Assembly: GCA_963576475.1 (NCBI GenBank)
Contig: OY754972.1
Location: 11,181,062 to 11,245,061, forward strand
Length of the DNA: 64,000 nucleotides
Reading direction: 5' to 3'
DNA from: Molanna angustata
Taxonomy: Eukaryota > Arthropoda > Insecta > Trichoptera > Molannidae
Shown: in pieces, positions 1 through 10,907 of the stretch
Layout of the letters: every line of letters begins with the position of its first letter
Position numbering within the stretch: the stretch's first letter is position 1
Position numbers and translations under genes: made by a program
Notes under the pieces: generated by a model
What the model saw: only the letters and a program-made list of their open reading frames with translations
Databases searched by the model: none
What the model was told of the DNA's origin: nothing

Positions 1-473
1 TGGTATATATGTATTTTAAATTTGACGTCATTGTATAAAAACAACACATTATTATAATTGTTAAAACAACTCAAACCCGACAAAGATGTTTGTGTGAAAA
101 AATCGCGGTAATTCCGAGAACCATTATATCAATAATACTGCATCTTTGAAAGAGAAGGCAGGCAATACAAGATGTTGTGATTGATTATTATCGAACCTGA
201 GGTCTGAGCCGTTCAAGGTCTGAAGTGAGAGGTAAATATGGCTGTTTTTTTTTGGTTTGCGGGTTACACAACTTTTGCAGATGATGATGATGCTGTAAGC
301 TATGCCAATTGCCAATTCATCCTTGCCTCGTCCGCTGTATATTATGATGTTTATTTTTTTCATTCAAAAAGAATCTAAGTATACCAATTTAATGGTATTG
401 ATAATAGGTGGAGTCGTTGCGGAGTCCTGGTGGGCAAGTCTTGTCAACAGGCGGAATAAAAACTATTCGTGTT
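1..473. other. no recognisable gene or element
   Basis: AT-rich sequence. Open frames of 70-80 codons occur on both strands but show no recognisable domain. A short GATGATGATG run lies near 281-291. Confidence 0.5.
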
Positions 474-526
474 TAGGTATAAATGAAAACACTTATTTGT
501 TTGAGTTTCACTATTTTATTTAAAAG

Positions 527-573
527 TGGCACTAACCGGTATCGATCTGTTGAAGATCATCGCCAGAGTGCAC
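527..573 (-). ncRNA. hammerhead-like motif, degenerate (left arm, family A copy 1)
   Basis: Read on the minus strand the order is GCACT, CTGGCGA, T, a GATCT/AGATC hairpin with loop TCAAC, GATA, CCGGT, T, AGTGC. This matches the layout of a hammerhead ribozyme. Two core positions differ from consensus: CUGGCGA instead of CUGANGA, and GAUA instead of GAAA. It is probably inactive. Confidence 0.4.
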
Positions 574-888
574 GAAAATGAATGTGAACAGAGTATAAAT
601 ATAATTGAAATATTGGTACACTACCTTTTTTTTGTAAAGTTCTATCAGTTCGATTAGTATTGCCTGAAAGAACTGATGAAGAAAACTAAAAACAAACAAA
701 CAAACAAAACAGTATGGTAAATATGTGTGATGAATATAAAGTTTAGCAATGTTGAAGTCGATAAGTTTGCCAGTTTTCTTCATCAGTTGTTCCTGGCAAT
801 ACTAATCGAACTGATAGAACTTTACAAAAAAAAAGGTTGTGTACAAATATTTCAATTATATTTATACGATGTTCACATTCATTTTCGT

Positions 889-931
889 GCACTCTGACGA
901 TGATCTTCAACAGATCGATACCGGTTAGTGC
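889..931 (+). ncRNA. hammerhead-like motif (right arm, family A copy 1)
   Basis: Order: stem I strand GCACT; core CTGACGA (fits CUGANGA); one extra T; stem II GATCT/AGATC with loop TCAAC; GATA where GAAA is expected; self-complementary stem III ACCGGT with no loop; cleavage-site base T (GUU, allowed by NUH); then AGTGC, which pairs perfectly with GCACT. A minimal loop-less stem III is known from Penelope-associated hammerheads. The U at the A14 position and the extra U argue for low or no activity. Confidence 0.5.
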
Positions 932-978
932 CAGTTTTAAATAAAATAGTGAAACTTAAACAAATTAGTGTTTTCATT

Positions 979-1036
979 TATACCTAGTATAATGGAGTAT
1001 CACCACGAATTATCCGTCGACAAAATTAACAAGTTA
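979..1036. repeat. one-sided extension of foldback family A
   Basis: This stretch, including CCACGAATTATCCGTCGACA, is the near-perfect reverse complement of 51301-51352, which flanks the left side of family A copy 2. The mobile unit therefore extends beyond the symmetrical foldback on one side. Confidence 0.7.
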
Positions 1037-1045
1037 TATTCATGT

Positions 1046-1184
1046 TTACCTATATTATGGATGTAATTATGTTATGGAGTTGTATAACATCTTAAGATAT
1101 TATAGAACTCCATAACATAATTATATCCATGATATGGGTAATCATGAAGGTTTCGATTTCACCCCTTGACCAGACTTACCCCCT
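1046..1184. mobile_element. palindromic MITE-1, left-truncated copy
   Basis: It matches the 8021-8204 element: an ATGGATATAATT-type arm, a centre with GTATAACATCTTAAGATATT, the inverted arm ATTATATCCATGATATGG, and the end CCAGACTTACCCCCT. The first ~40 bp of the left terminal repeat are missing. Confidence 0.75.
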
Positions 1185-1244
1185 GATGTGTACAAAAAGT
1201 GGGATTTTGGGAATCAAGTGTCATCAAATATTTTTTTTTTTTAC

Positions 1245-1625
1245 TTTATCAAAGACTTAAGGCCCTTGTATACCCTGGGTATACGGATGTATATAAAAAT
1301 GCACACCAAATTACCTTCTAGTGTATGAAACGCGATTTTTTTTTGTATACCACCTAACATGTGATTTATTAAAGTATTATAATAATAATAAAACTCAACC
1401 GGTAGATTTTCATATTCTCTTTCGATTGAAGTAAAAATCTACTTCATAGGCCTTGTAGTTTTTTAGTTACCTACAGTAAAAAAATATAAAAGGATTTTAC
1501 TAAAACAAGAAAAGTAAGTAAAATATGTACATACAAACTGTTCTATATTATAAAGACGTCTCTTTTGACGGTACTGGTGAAATTATTTTCAAAATATACT
1601 ATATAGCCTCTTAAGCACTAATATT
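1245..1625. repeat. dispersed repeat Y, copy 1
   Basis: It shares several blocks with 44755-45505 in the same orientation: the CCTTGTATACCC start, GGTAGATTTTCATATTCTCT, and the end around TTTTCAAAATATACTATATAGCC. Copy 2 holds a ~400-bp LINE insertion that is absent here, so this is the empty-site version. It is non-coding and unclassified. Confidence 0.7.
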
Positions 1626-1674
1626 AACTTGGATTTTCTTTGTTAATATTATTATTCACATTTCATACCTCATA

Positions 1675-1790
1675 AGCACAATTACTTACTTAGGTACTTA
1701 ATCCACATTTGCTCCCAGTGCGGAGCATGTGGACGCCACGAAAGCCTCCCTATCTTGCGCCAGTTGGGCAGCTTTATCCCAATCACCTAT
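1675..1790 (-). pseudogene. LINE reverse-transcriptase C-terminal fragment
   Basis: On the minus strand a frame ending at the TAA near 1701 reads DWDKAAQLAQDREAF, then a short serine/alanine-rich end. The W-x-x-A-x-x-A-x-DR pattern is typical of the extreme C-terminus of insect RTE-like LINE proteins. An AAGTAAGTAAGT tail follows on the minus strand, as expected for a LINE 3' end. Only about 30 codons remain. Confidence 0.6.
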
Positions 1791-2325
1791 TTGTTAATAT
1801 ATTTTTAAACAAAATACATAATATGAAAATAAGATACGTGGTATAGTTTGAAGTATTTTTCTCTTAGCAATAAACCATCTTTGCGCGTACATAAATTTCA
1901 CAACGCAAATAAATTGAAATTTTTTCGTGAAATTGATTATTGAATAGCGTGTGCGAAGTACAGGATTTATTTCATTGGGGAGGTGTGGTAGAGTTTGAGT
2001 TATAAACATCAAATCGGCTGGTAAAGAAGAAAGCACTCAGAATAAGATGAATCGGCATACATTTCCACCGCCCGCCTCAGCCGAGAGGTGAAAAGTTGAA
2101 AAATGTGCTTTTTATGGAAGAGAAATACGAAGAATAATAATTAATGAATCGGATGTGAAAGGTTAATTGATGAGGCTGGGGCAAAGGTCGGGATGTTAAA
2201 GGGGAACCCTTAAATTCAATATAAAGATCATCCATAACAGCAAAAATATTCATAATCCAACCATCATTTCAATACCAGAACCGTATGTCGACTTTCACAT
2301 CATTTAAACATAAGACAGTTAATCA
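1790..2325. other. no recognisable gene or element
   Basis: I found no domain, tandem repeat or inverted repeat of note. Open frames are at most about 80 codons. Confidence 0.4.
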
Positions 2326-2410
2326 TAACTCCATATTATGATAATTATATCCATGATATGGGTAATCATGAGTTTTGATTTTCACCGTTTTGACCGGAAT
2401 TGCACCCCCT
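2326..2410. mobile_element. palindromic MITE-1, right half
   Basis: It runs from AACTCCATATTATGATAATT through the ATCCATGATATGGGTAATCA arm to GCACCCCCT. Only the right arm of the MITE-1 hairpin is present. Confidence 0.7.
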
Positions 2411-2412
2411 GC

Positions 2413-2780
2413 TTGTTTTCCTGTCGGTCTACCCCTTCGATCTGCTGAACGTATAGCACTAGCTATGCCTATTCACATTCACAAAACAGAAATTTATAGC
2501 TCTTTTTTCAAGTACAATCAGATAGACTATGTAATGGCCTAAGCGAACTAACTAACGTAACTAACTGAATCTATATCCAGAATCTATATCAGTGAACTAA
2601 CTTAATCTATATCCAGACAAATATTTAAAAGTAGACTAAAAAAGCTTAATTTGCCAAATGGTTCTTGAATATTCCTTCTATATCCTTCCGTACCTTTTCA
2701 TCATTGCTATGTGAGGTGTTATTTTTTTTTTCTTTATTTGTATTTTTTTCTCATTAAATAGCAAAAATTGAGTGATCAAC
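2413..2780 (+). pseudogene. LINE 3' fragment, Jockey/CR1-like
   Basis: A short frame around 2425-2550 reads LPLRSAERIALAMPIHIH and then KTEIYSSFFKYNQ. It aligns by eye with the C-terminal segment at 4580 (MPIHNTEFLSSSFE..). This is the usual end of a Jockey/CR1-type reverse transcriptase. It is truncated on both sides and the frame stops early. Confidence 0.55.
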
Positions 2781-2956
2781 TTCACATTTATTTGTCCTCT
2801 GGGAATGTTATATTTTTTTTTGTACTTCATAAAAATGCATTTAGAGATTGTCAACCTTTCAAGAAGAAAAAATGAACGCTTACTATGGTGTGGAGAGTTT
2901 AGTGTTGGCTACAACCTACTCGTTTTAAATAATGAACATGACCTTTGAACATGTAC

Positions 2957-3235
2957 AATGTATTTTTTAACAGATTTTTAATTATCTCAATAGAGACGAA
3001 GTTGGAATATTTACTGTAGGAGAACCGGGAAATCAAGGCACCTACAGGGCTTACGACCTTCACGTTGCGCAACGTTCACGTTGGTGAACGTTGCGCAAGC
3101 GCATAAAGTGATCACGTAAACCAGCCGATGACAGGTGGTAAGCCCTGTAGGTGTCTTGATTTCCCGGTTCTCCTACAGTAAATATTCCAACTTCGTCTCT
3201 ATTGAGATAATTAAAAATCTGTTAAAAAATACCTT
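2957..3235. repeat. foldback repeat F, copy 1
   Basis: Two inverted arms of about 100 bp. Each contains AGACGAAGTTGGAATATTTA, then GTAGGAGAACCGGGAAATCA, then a GCCCTGTAGGTG block. The centre has a GAACGTTGCGCAA/TTGCGCAACGTTC inverted pair. Related copies lie at 37010-37245, 41865-41945 and 60045-62930. It is non-coding. Confidence 0.8.
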
Positions 3236-3349
3236 TGACTCCCGACAGGGAAAAAAATCCAATGTTTGCGCATATGCAATAATAAAAATATTCGATGTAC
3301 AATGTACATTCCCTAAACTAAGTATAAATGCTTGTACCTACATAGATGA

Positions 3350-3430
3350 ACGAAATCGGTCGTGGCAGGATTCGAACTCGCGACCACTGGATTGCTAATC
3401 CAGCACGCTAACCGCTCTACCATCACCCAT
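3350..3430 (-). repeat. tRNA-derived SINE head (tRNA-Ala-like), SINE-A copy 1
   Basis: On the minus strand there is a D-arm-like GGTAGAGCGGTTAGCG, an anticodon arm CTGGA-TTAGCAA-TCCAG (anticodon AGC), and a B box GAGTTCGAATCC. The acceptor strands do not pair and the T stem is mismatched. This is therefore a SINE head and not a working tRNA gene. A fragment of the same element is at 28105-28185, including the neighbouring CATTCCCTAAAC segment. Confidence 0.65.
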
Positions 3431-3439
3431 CTACAAACT

Positions 3440-4300
3440 TAAAAATAAATATTTATTCTTTATCGTTTGGTCATCACGTCAGGAATACAATGACAAATTG
3501 TTTGCACAGCACAATCACTCTAAATGAACTAGCAGATTGGTCGCCAGACATAACTGTCATCAATCTCCTGGCGTACATCACGTCGACTATAAAAGCGAAT
3601 ATAAATATTAATTATCGTGAATCGATTTTTGAAAAACGATCGATTTGGAAATGTTTTATTTTATTGAGAATGGGACCCGGAACACAGACTTCACGAAACT
3701 GCATCTGAGTCAAAGGACCTTTTGGCTAAGAAACAATGGAAATTATCCGATCAGGTGCGCGGCACGTGATATCTTTGAATATACATATATAACGAAGTGG
3801 TGGCGTGCATATGAATCTTCTACAATAGAAACCTACTAGATAGGTACTTAATACACAGTTACCTACTCGTGACATAGTCCCAAAGGTCACCCTTTCAAAT
3901 CCACGTGATTGCATTTGAGAGACTTGACGTGATATTGGAAATACCATCATTCCAACACCGTCACCGTGTTCACCCGTTGAAAACTAACCAATGCAGGATA
4001 TTATTCTGGTGATCTTTTGACGAGATAAACCATTAAACCTCACAAGGAAGCATTAAACAGAGAAAAAGAAGAAGACATTTTTACTAACGCGTTCAAAGGC
4101 ATAAAACAACAAGTTCATTTACGAACAGCCCGAAGCCAAACAAAATACAATACAAATTCACTCCGTCTCACTCGCATACATTTCAAGTAGCCCAGCGCGA
4201 CAGAGAAAGACGCCCTCGTGTGTGACGAAGTCTTCCGAAAGTCGTTCAGCTTCGGATGACGTCGGACTTTGCCGAGTCACTCCGAAACATTGTTTATATA
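3440..4300. other. no recognisable gene or element
   Basis: Short open frames only. The 3490-3840 frames overlap each other and contain no domain I know. Confidence 0.4.
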
Positions 4301-4314
4301 AACGATAAATGACA

Positions 4315-5060
4315 CCACAGAAAAATTTTATTGCCTTGTCCAACTGTCGATTTGTTCAAGAGAATTTTATTCTCTTAACATATCGACAAAGTATCAAGCC
4401 AAGATACGCAAGATTTGTATGCAGGGTCTATATTTTTCATGGTTTTTCCAACTTTGAAGTCAAAAAACACCAACTTAGAGGCTTCGCAGCATATAATGTT
4501 CAATATAGTAGGTACATATCAAACTTTTTTAAACAATTTTTAAAAAAAATAATTTAGTGACACACTTTCAACACTTTCCATGCCTATCCATAATACAGAA
4601 TTTCTCAGCTCTTCGTTCGAAGTACAATCAGCAAGATTATGGAATAGCCTTAATCCGGATATTGCGTCGTCTTACTCACTTAGTATTTTCAAGAAAAAAA
4701 CTAAAGAAGGAATATTTATCCTTGAACACCTGATCCCGATTTCCTCTCCTGTCCTTACCATATCCTTTTTCTTGCTATGAATTATATTTTTTGTTTGTTT
4801 TAATAGTATTTAAGTGTTATACGTATTTTATTTGATTTCTTTTACTCTTTTTTATTTACTGTTGTACATACACAATGTTGTCATACTTTGTAATCTGGTT
4901 GGTTGGAAGAAATTGCCTAATGGCAATAAGCCCGCCAGTGTACAATTATATTTGTTTATATTATGTACAAAAAGATGTATAAATAAATAAATAAATAAAT
5001 AAATAGTGACGACATCGTTTCATACAAATTGTCAAGGCAGTATACACTACACAATATTAT
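4315..5060 (+). repeat. dispersed repeat Z, copy 1, split by a LINE
   Basis: It shares GGGTCTATATTTTTCA, then CCAACTTTGAAGTCAAAAAA and CACCAACTTAGAG with 6730-7080 and 57930-58555. It starts with a hairpin, GTCGAT..GAGAAT/ATTCTC..ATCGAC, at about 4346-4386. The repeat resumes at 5004 (GACATCGTTTCATACAAATT) after the LINE at 4562-5003. Confidence 0.7.
4562..5003 (+). mobile_element. LINE 3' end (Jockey/CR1-like) with target-site duplication
   Basis: Codons from 4580 read MPIHNTEFLSSSFEVQSA, then RLWNSLNPDIASSYSLSIF: the conserved SF-V-xxA-RLWNSLP-x-I-x-x-S-x-S-x-x-FK block at the end of Jockey/CR1-type reverse transcriptases. A 3' UTR with GGTTGGAAGAAATTGCCTAATGG follows, and the tail is (AAAT)n. 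The flanks carry TAGTGAC at 4555-4561 and again at 5004-5010, a clear target-site duplication. It is a 5'-truncated, dead insertion. Confidence 0.8.
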
Positions 5061-5394
5061 CGGGGACTCAATATTTTGATACTTAATCTCTTAATATACG
5101 TAGGTACATACCATCATGCTGTTTTCATATTCTTGGTAGAAAAAAGGACTGACCTCCATACAAGCCAATCTTGACTTATATACCTAAATGTTTTGTATAG
5201 AAAACAAAATATCTTAAAATCCTCGATAATTTGGATTTAAGGGTTTATAGTTTGGTACGCATTCTTCAACTTGACATCCATCGACAGTTGGATCTCATGT
5301 GTTACATGCAACTAGTATATATTATATTATCGTGACATTTATTTATTTTCACTACCTAATTAACATAATTAATAACACCACAAATACCTTGAGA

Positions 5395-5828
5395 AAGAGG
5401 TTATTTTCTTGCCGGTTTACCTCTTCGACCTGCTGATCGTACCACAGGTATTCCCATTCATTCTACTGATTTCCTCAGTTCCTCTTTTCAAGTACAATCA
5501 GCAAGACTATGGAACACCCCAAGTGATGATATTACGACGTCTCAATCGATTCAACTCTTTAAAAAAGACTAAAGCTGTTATACCTGTTTAATAACTTTTA
5601 ATTTACACCCTTTCTCCATCCTCTCTCTCCTCCCGCAACCTCTATCCCCTTCCTTTTAATAATGTTAAGTTTTTGTCTTTCTAATTTTTATTTTTATACA
5701 AGTTCAATATAGGAACCTACCACTTCACTATGTATAGCCTCACGTTGCTTTGGTTGGATGGAAGAATTTTCTTTATGGCAATAAATCCGCTATTGTACAC
5801 ATTTTCGTACATGAAATTAAATAAATAA
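5395..5828 (+). pseudogene. LINE 3' end, same family as 4562-5003
   Basis: The region around 5410-5600 corresponds to the last part of the same reverse transcriptase, with frame breaks (RLWNTPSDDITTSQSIQLF-like in a shifted frame). The 3' UTR matches: GGTTGGATGGAAGAATTTTC, TGGCAATAAATCCGC, then TTAAATAAATAAAA. Confidence 0.65.
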
Positions 5829-5982
5829 AATATATTCTCGCTGATTCATTTCTTTAGATTATAAAGGGTGATTTTATACTTTTCTTTTTCAGTTTCAAAT
5901 GCCCTTACCAGGCGAAATGCTTGTCATTGATCGATATACAAGAATACATGGATGTCAGACGGTAACAAATGTGTAGAACTCA

Positions 5983-6172
5983 GGGGAACAGGTCTGGTCC
6001 AACCGGCGAAATCAAAACCCTCGTGATTACCCATATCATGGATATAATTAGCATATGGAATTCTATGACATCTAGATATATTATTGTAGAACTCCATATA
6101 ATAATAATTATATCCATGACATGGGTAATCGTGAGGGTTTAGATTTCGCCGGTTGTACCAGACTTGCCCCCC
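5983..6172. mobile_element. palindromic MITE-1
   Basis: Left end AGGGGAACAGGTCTGGTCC, arm GGCGAAATCAAAACCCTCG, inverted arm and right end CAGACTTGCCCCCC. The flanks AGAACT / AGTTCT extend the inversion. It is somewhat diverged from the 8021 copy. Confidence 0.8.
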
Positions 6173-6729
6173 AGTTCTATTGGACAGCTGAACAGTGCAC
6201 CAAAAACAAAATTCAAAATGCAATAAAGTCATATCGCGTCTAAGTAGGACATTACATACAAACACAGAGACAAACATACCGATCGAAATATACATTAGTT
6301 GAGCAGTTATAATACCGTGAAACGTCAACCAATTATTAGAGGTAATGATACAGTTTGGGTTCCCAGCAATGTGAGTGATTATTATTGACACTACTATTAA
6401 ATCTAATACTGTATGGGTTTTTGATTGTACGAGAATGATTTTTTAACGAAGATGGTACAGACTGGTACTAAACAACAATATGATATATAAATAAAACATA
6501 TTATTATTGTTCTCCAACATATATGTGTTGTGGTACGGTTCGGTTGTGAAAAAACACAACATCAATGATATGCAAATTTGCCAGTTCTGAAAACCTGTTT
6601 TTTTTTTTACTACTCAGATAGGTACTGATTAATAATAATGTAAGGTGTGACCTAGGATACATTCTTATTTATGACGATTTTAATCTTTGCCCAATTCGAT
6701 TCACTTAATATATTTTTTTTATTTAACAC

Positions 6730-7080
6730 ATTATCCAACTGTAATCCAACTGTTGGATATCGAAAAAAGTGTCAAGAGATTTGTATGAAGGGTCTATATT
6801 TTTCACGGTTTTACCAACTTTGAAGTCAAAAAACACCAACTTAGAGACTTCATAAAAACATTTTTTTATGATAAATTTATGTGTTTAACTGCCTTTACTT
6901 CCAAAGTTTTTAAAAATATCAAAAAAAAGCCGAAACATCCCAACTAGATAATTTAATTTGCTATAAAAAATATCAACATTGTAGTATTATATCCCAAATT
7001 TTTCTTAACAATTTTTATAAAAATTGAATTTAGTGACGAAATCGCTTCATAAAATTTGTATGGCAGTAGCCTATACAGTA
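6730..7080 (+). repeat. dispersed repeat Z, copy 2
   Basis: It shares GGGTCTATATTTTTCACGG, CCAACTTTGAAGTCAAAAAA and the end TTTAGTGACGAAATCG with copies at 4315 and 57930. The 5' hairpin is truncated. It has no LINE insertion. Confidence 0.7.
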
Positions 7081-7639
7081 TACATTATATCTAAGAAGAC
7101 TTCTTGTGAAGAAGTATTGTTGTCGATCGAAAAAGTAAGCGACATTATTTCTAATCAGGTCATACGGTATTCGCAATTCGAGAGTTTGGTCCCGTTCGTT
7201 ATTACGACATCAGAATATTCACATGGTAGGTATACAATAAAGTAAGTTTCAATCAATACAGAGCGGATGGTGGATGTATTATATTCAGCTACAATAGTGA
7301 AATGTAGAAACTAAAATTAATAACCAAAGGATATTGAAACCATATTACTGTTGTTATGTTTTCGACTAAATGTTCAATATTCATAATAGGCTATTCCAAT
7401 TAACTAGTTTCGGATGTATCGCAATCATGTTTATAATAACGTTATTATTATTGTTATCAAAATACTTATTTATAATTTGAAAATTGTTCAATTATATTAA
7501 TATTATAAAATCAACAAACAATAAATAAATACTGCATAATTTAATTATAGAATAACAACCACCACTAGTTATAAAATAACCGATTTAATTTGTCTATATG
7601 AAGTTATCAACGGGACACTAGACTACCTTAAATTCAATT
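7081..7639. other. no recognisable gene or element
   Basis: AT-rich. A 73-codon frame at 7024-7245 shows no known domain. Confidence 0.4.
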
Positions 7640-7935
7640 AACACAAATAATGACAGCTAATAGAAGTGAGAGATGGCTTGGGCGTACGCGATATCTCCGA
7701 TAAGCTTATGGAAAGTAGAGTGAGATGGTTCGGACATAGGTAATTGAAGAAAACCGCAAGAAAACGTATGTAACACTACACTGGACTATCGAGGCAAAAG
7801 ACCAAAAGGGCTTGGTGGCGGAGGATATGCGGACATGTAATGTTTCTGTGAACGATGCTCAGGATAGAACGATGTGGAGGAGCGCAGTATGGAGAGCTGA
7901 CCTCACCACTATGTGGGATAAAAGATATGGATGAG
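7640..7935 (+). pseudogene. LINE reverse-transcriptase C-terminal remnant
   Basis: Broken frames read SEMVRT in place of a VRWFGH motif, then AEDMRTCNVSVNDAQDRTMW and RSAVWRADLTTMWDKRYG before a stop. This resembles the C-terminus of insect LINE proteins (WFGH..R, ..DR..WR..). Several frameshifts and stops show that it is dead. Confidence 0.6.
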
Positions 7936-8020
7936 ACAGAATGATAGCCAATAGAACATTTACGCGAATCGCCTTGCTAAACATTGAAACATTACAAAAG
8001 ATATCATCGCAGACTAATCT

Positions 8021-8204
8021 GGGGGGCAAGTCTGGTTCGACCGGCGAAATCAAAACCCTAGTGATTACCCATATCATGGATATAATTATCGTATGGAGTT
8101 CTATGACATCTAAAGATATTGTAGAACTCCATATAATAATTATATCCATGATATGGGTAATCAAGAGGGTTTTGATTTCGCCGATTGCACCAGACTTGCC
8201 CCCC
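8021..8204. mobile_element. palindromic MITE-1, full-length copy
   Basis: A 184-bp element with ends GGGGGGCAAGTCTGGTTC and CACCAGACTTGCCCCCC. The arms share GGCGAAATCAAAACCCT and ATTACCCATATCATGGATAT. Almost the whole element is self-complementary around a short centre near 8112. There is no coding capacity and I see no convincing target duplication. Confidence 0.85.
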
Positions 8205-8589
8205 AGGACTCGTAATTTATCAATCTTCAGTTCTATAGTGTAGAGATATGGACTTTCACAGAGTTAGAGAGTACTGAAATTGTTCTTCTATTCCTCAGCA
8301 ATTGTCCAACATGATGATATGTCTGTTTTCTGCGTCTTACGCTTCCACTGTCCTAGGTTCTGCGCATCTTCTGGGGTAACTCCGTTGCTTAGCATATTTT
8401 TCATCACTAATTATTTTCATCTGCGTTTTGGTCTCACTCTGGATCTTTTACCCGGCACATTCAGAGAGCACTAAAATTGAAGTCATACGAACTGCTATGA
8501 GAAATAATATCTCTATATCAAATGAGCCACATAGGATTGTGTGTCGTCGATTTAATTACAGCGAGTCACATTATTCTGAAAACTCCTGA

Positions 8590-8780
8590 GGGCACCTGAA
8601 GATTTCGAGAAGCTCATCGCACACCAACCCGTTGGAGTGACCTTGTCAAGTCCTTCGATCAGCCTAAGTGATTGGGTGAATCCGTCATTCGTGAGGCCAA
8701 GGAAGAAGTTTTTTGCCCGTGAATGAAATCACAGACCAAATGATACAAATCATCCATTGTCTACTTACTTACTTTACTTT
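8590..8780 (+). pseudogene. possible LINE C-terminal remnant
   Basis: One frame reads RFREAHRTPTRWSDLVKSFD, then a stop, then LGESVIREAKEEV. The RTPTRWSDLV string resembles the GRPPTRWSDDI segment of RTE-like LINE proteins. It is short and broken. Confidence 0.4.
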
Positions 8781-8784
8781 TCGT

Positions 8785-10590
8785 GTGGATCTGGTACTTG
8801 TATCCTCTTCTTCCATATGAGCAGCGTATGAGTTTTACAGCAAACAACAACACTATATATCTTACTTATTTAGTCTAACACTGTATTAATACTTATTTTA
8901 CGTATCAAGATAAACTAGACCCATCCAATACAATATGTTGCAGAAGCTTTTGCCAATAATTAGCTACAGCTAAGTCCTCTTCATTAGACCTTGGACCTCT
9001 ATGCCATGTTTCGACAGAAAAGAATATTTTCATCATGCTGGGTCTCCCCGCAATCGAATATCCTATACTAAATCCAACTGCAGTTATTTTGGTACCTTGT
9101 GACACCTACATATACGGAGTTTATTCAATGTCCTCCGTGTGACTATAATTGTAGATTGGTAGTTTCTTCGTCGCCTATGTAGATCGTTTTATTTATTTTG
9201 CGTTAGGAATAACAAACAACGCCGAAACTTTTTGTAGCGAAATTTTATCACGTTAAATTTCAGCGAAATTGTAATATGTTAAAATGCGGAAAGTTTGGCG
9301 AGTTACAAAAACAAGTCAACCCTGGCAAGTAATTTAACTCCGCTGGTACCGACCCTTACCACACCACACCGAACAGACGGAACTTTTCTAAAACTCAAGT
9401 ATCTACCTATATTTTTTATACACTTACCCACAAGCAATATTATTATATTACTAGAACACACAAAACATCCTTTTGAAACTCAATTCTAATTAAAAGGTCG
9501 AAATAAATTTGTTTAAATCAAAATATTTAACGTATATTTAGTTAACTGAGAAATAAAAAACAACGTTGTAAAAACATCAAAGATGTCTTTTTTCAGAAAA
9601 AATAATTGAGGTTTGAAAAAATATTATACTTGTATAAAATATTTAATTTATTTCTATGGTGCCGTTTAATGATACGGGGTCATTCTAAGGGCGTTGATAA
9701 AGATGTCATGTGTTGCTCTACGAAAAGAGCTATTTTAGTCTTTAAGGGAGCGTCCACTAGCTTCGGACATCTGGAAGCAATACATTCTACTCTAAAGGAC
9801 CATTTACATCAAAGCATTGAAAATTGTAAGCTTGTTGACTCTGTCCACCTTTTAAAAGAGTTTCTTCCTCCGACACAGTTCTTGCATGAATTGTGGTGCT
9901 ATGTTGTTCAAAGCATTTAACGTTCAATGTATAAGAATTTGTATGTTGTTATCAACATTTTTCAACAACCCATTCAAACGGTATATAATGAAATTAACAT
10001 GTATTTACAACGGAAGAAATAAATCACACAAACTGGTCAACTTTCTGATACCACACTTTGCAATCTTCGCAGGTCCAAGGTTAATTCTAGCTAGCGTAGT
10101 CTGTGAATCCAACATTATTTATAATTCACCAACAACGCCTCCACAATATTAAATTCGTGCACCATAGATAATTGCACGTTTACAAAATAAGACATCAGGA
10201 ATATTGAAAGATGAAGGAAAGAGTATAACGGAAACGTCTCAGAATCAAAGAGACAAATTCAGAAAACTTATTATAAATTATTGATTACTAAACGTGTCTC
10301 CACAGACAAAAATCTCCACATTGATATTAAATTAATGTCAATAACGGAATATTCAGAAAATCATTAGACTTTATTAAATCTCAAAACTGCCCATTCCGAT
10401 CTTAGAATAAAATTTTTTTAGAGGTAAAAAAAACATTTGCATTATTGATTTTATCCGGTAAAAAATCTCCCAAAGACTGAATAGGTGAACTTTCATTTAC
10501 AAGGCTAAATTTAACTTATTGTCTAGAAGAAATGTTTAAAAAATTAAGAAAATAAATACTCATTTGTATTCATCATTTATTGAATTTCAT
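8785..10590. other. no recognisable gene or element
   Basis: Frames up to 104 codons (9606-9920) have no domain I can name and no splice or repeat context. No tandem or inverted repeat stands out. Confidence 0.4.
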
Positions 10591-10595
10591 TAAAA

Positions 10596-10731
<136 letters not shown>

Positions 10732-10907
10732 CATGTTATAGAAAATTATGTATAGGGAAAAATTAATAATTGGGAATTTATAGTTTTTTTTGTGCGAACA
10801 CACTAAATTGATTTTTGTCAGGTGGCAATATTTTTTATGATTAGCAAAGCTTATGTCAAATTCTTTCTTTTTGCATACACCTATCGAAGCGGTACGGCCA
10901 GTGTAGG

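Larger units (their letters stand above)
474..986. repeat. foldback element, family A, copy 1
   Basis: The two halves are inverted copies of each other. The outer ends read TAGGTATAAATGAAAACAC and its complement (ending near 986). Inside, both arms carry the block around ACCGGTATCGATCTGTTGAA. The arms meet near 780 around a GGCAATACTAATCG/CGATTAGTATTGCC inverted pair. A second, shorter copy lies at 51301-51610. Each arm contains a hammerhead-like motif (527-573 minus, 889-931 plus). No protein is encoded. The structure fits a non-autonomous foldback element, possibly derived from Penelope-type terminal repeats; that origin is inference. Confidence 0.8.

Noticed and set aside
3350..3430. Functional tRNA-Ala gene
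   Set aside because: Anticodon arm and B box are present, but the acceptor strands do not pair and the T stem is mismatched; a second degraded copy supports a SINE.
5924..6391. 155-codon minus frame
   Set aside because: It crosses the palindromic MITE-1; chance frame.
8905..9105. 66-codon minus frame resembling a LINE piece
   Set aside because: No motif could be aligned with confidence.
9606..9920. 104-codon frame as a gene
   Set aside because: No recognisable motif and no regulatory context; cannot be supported.
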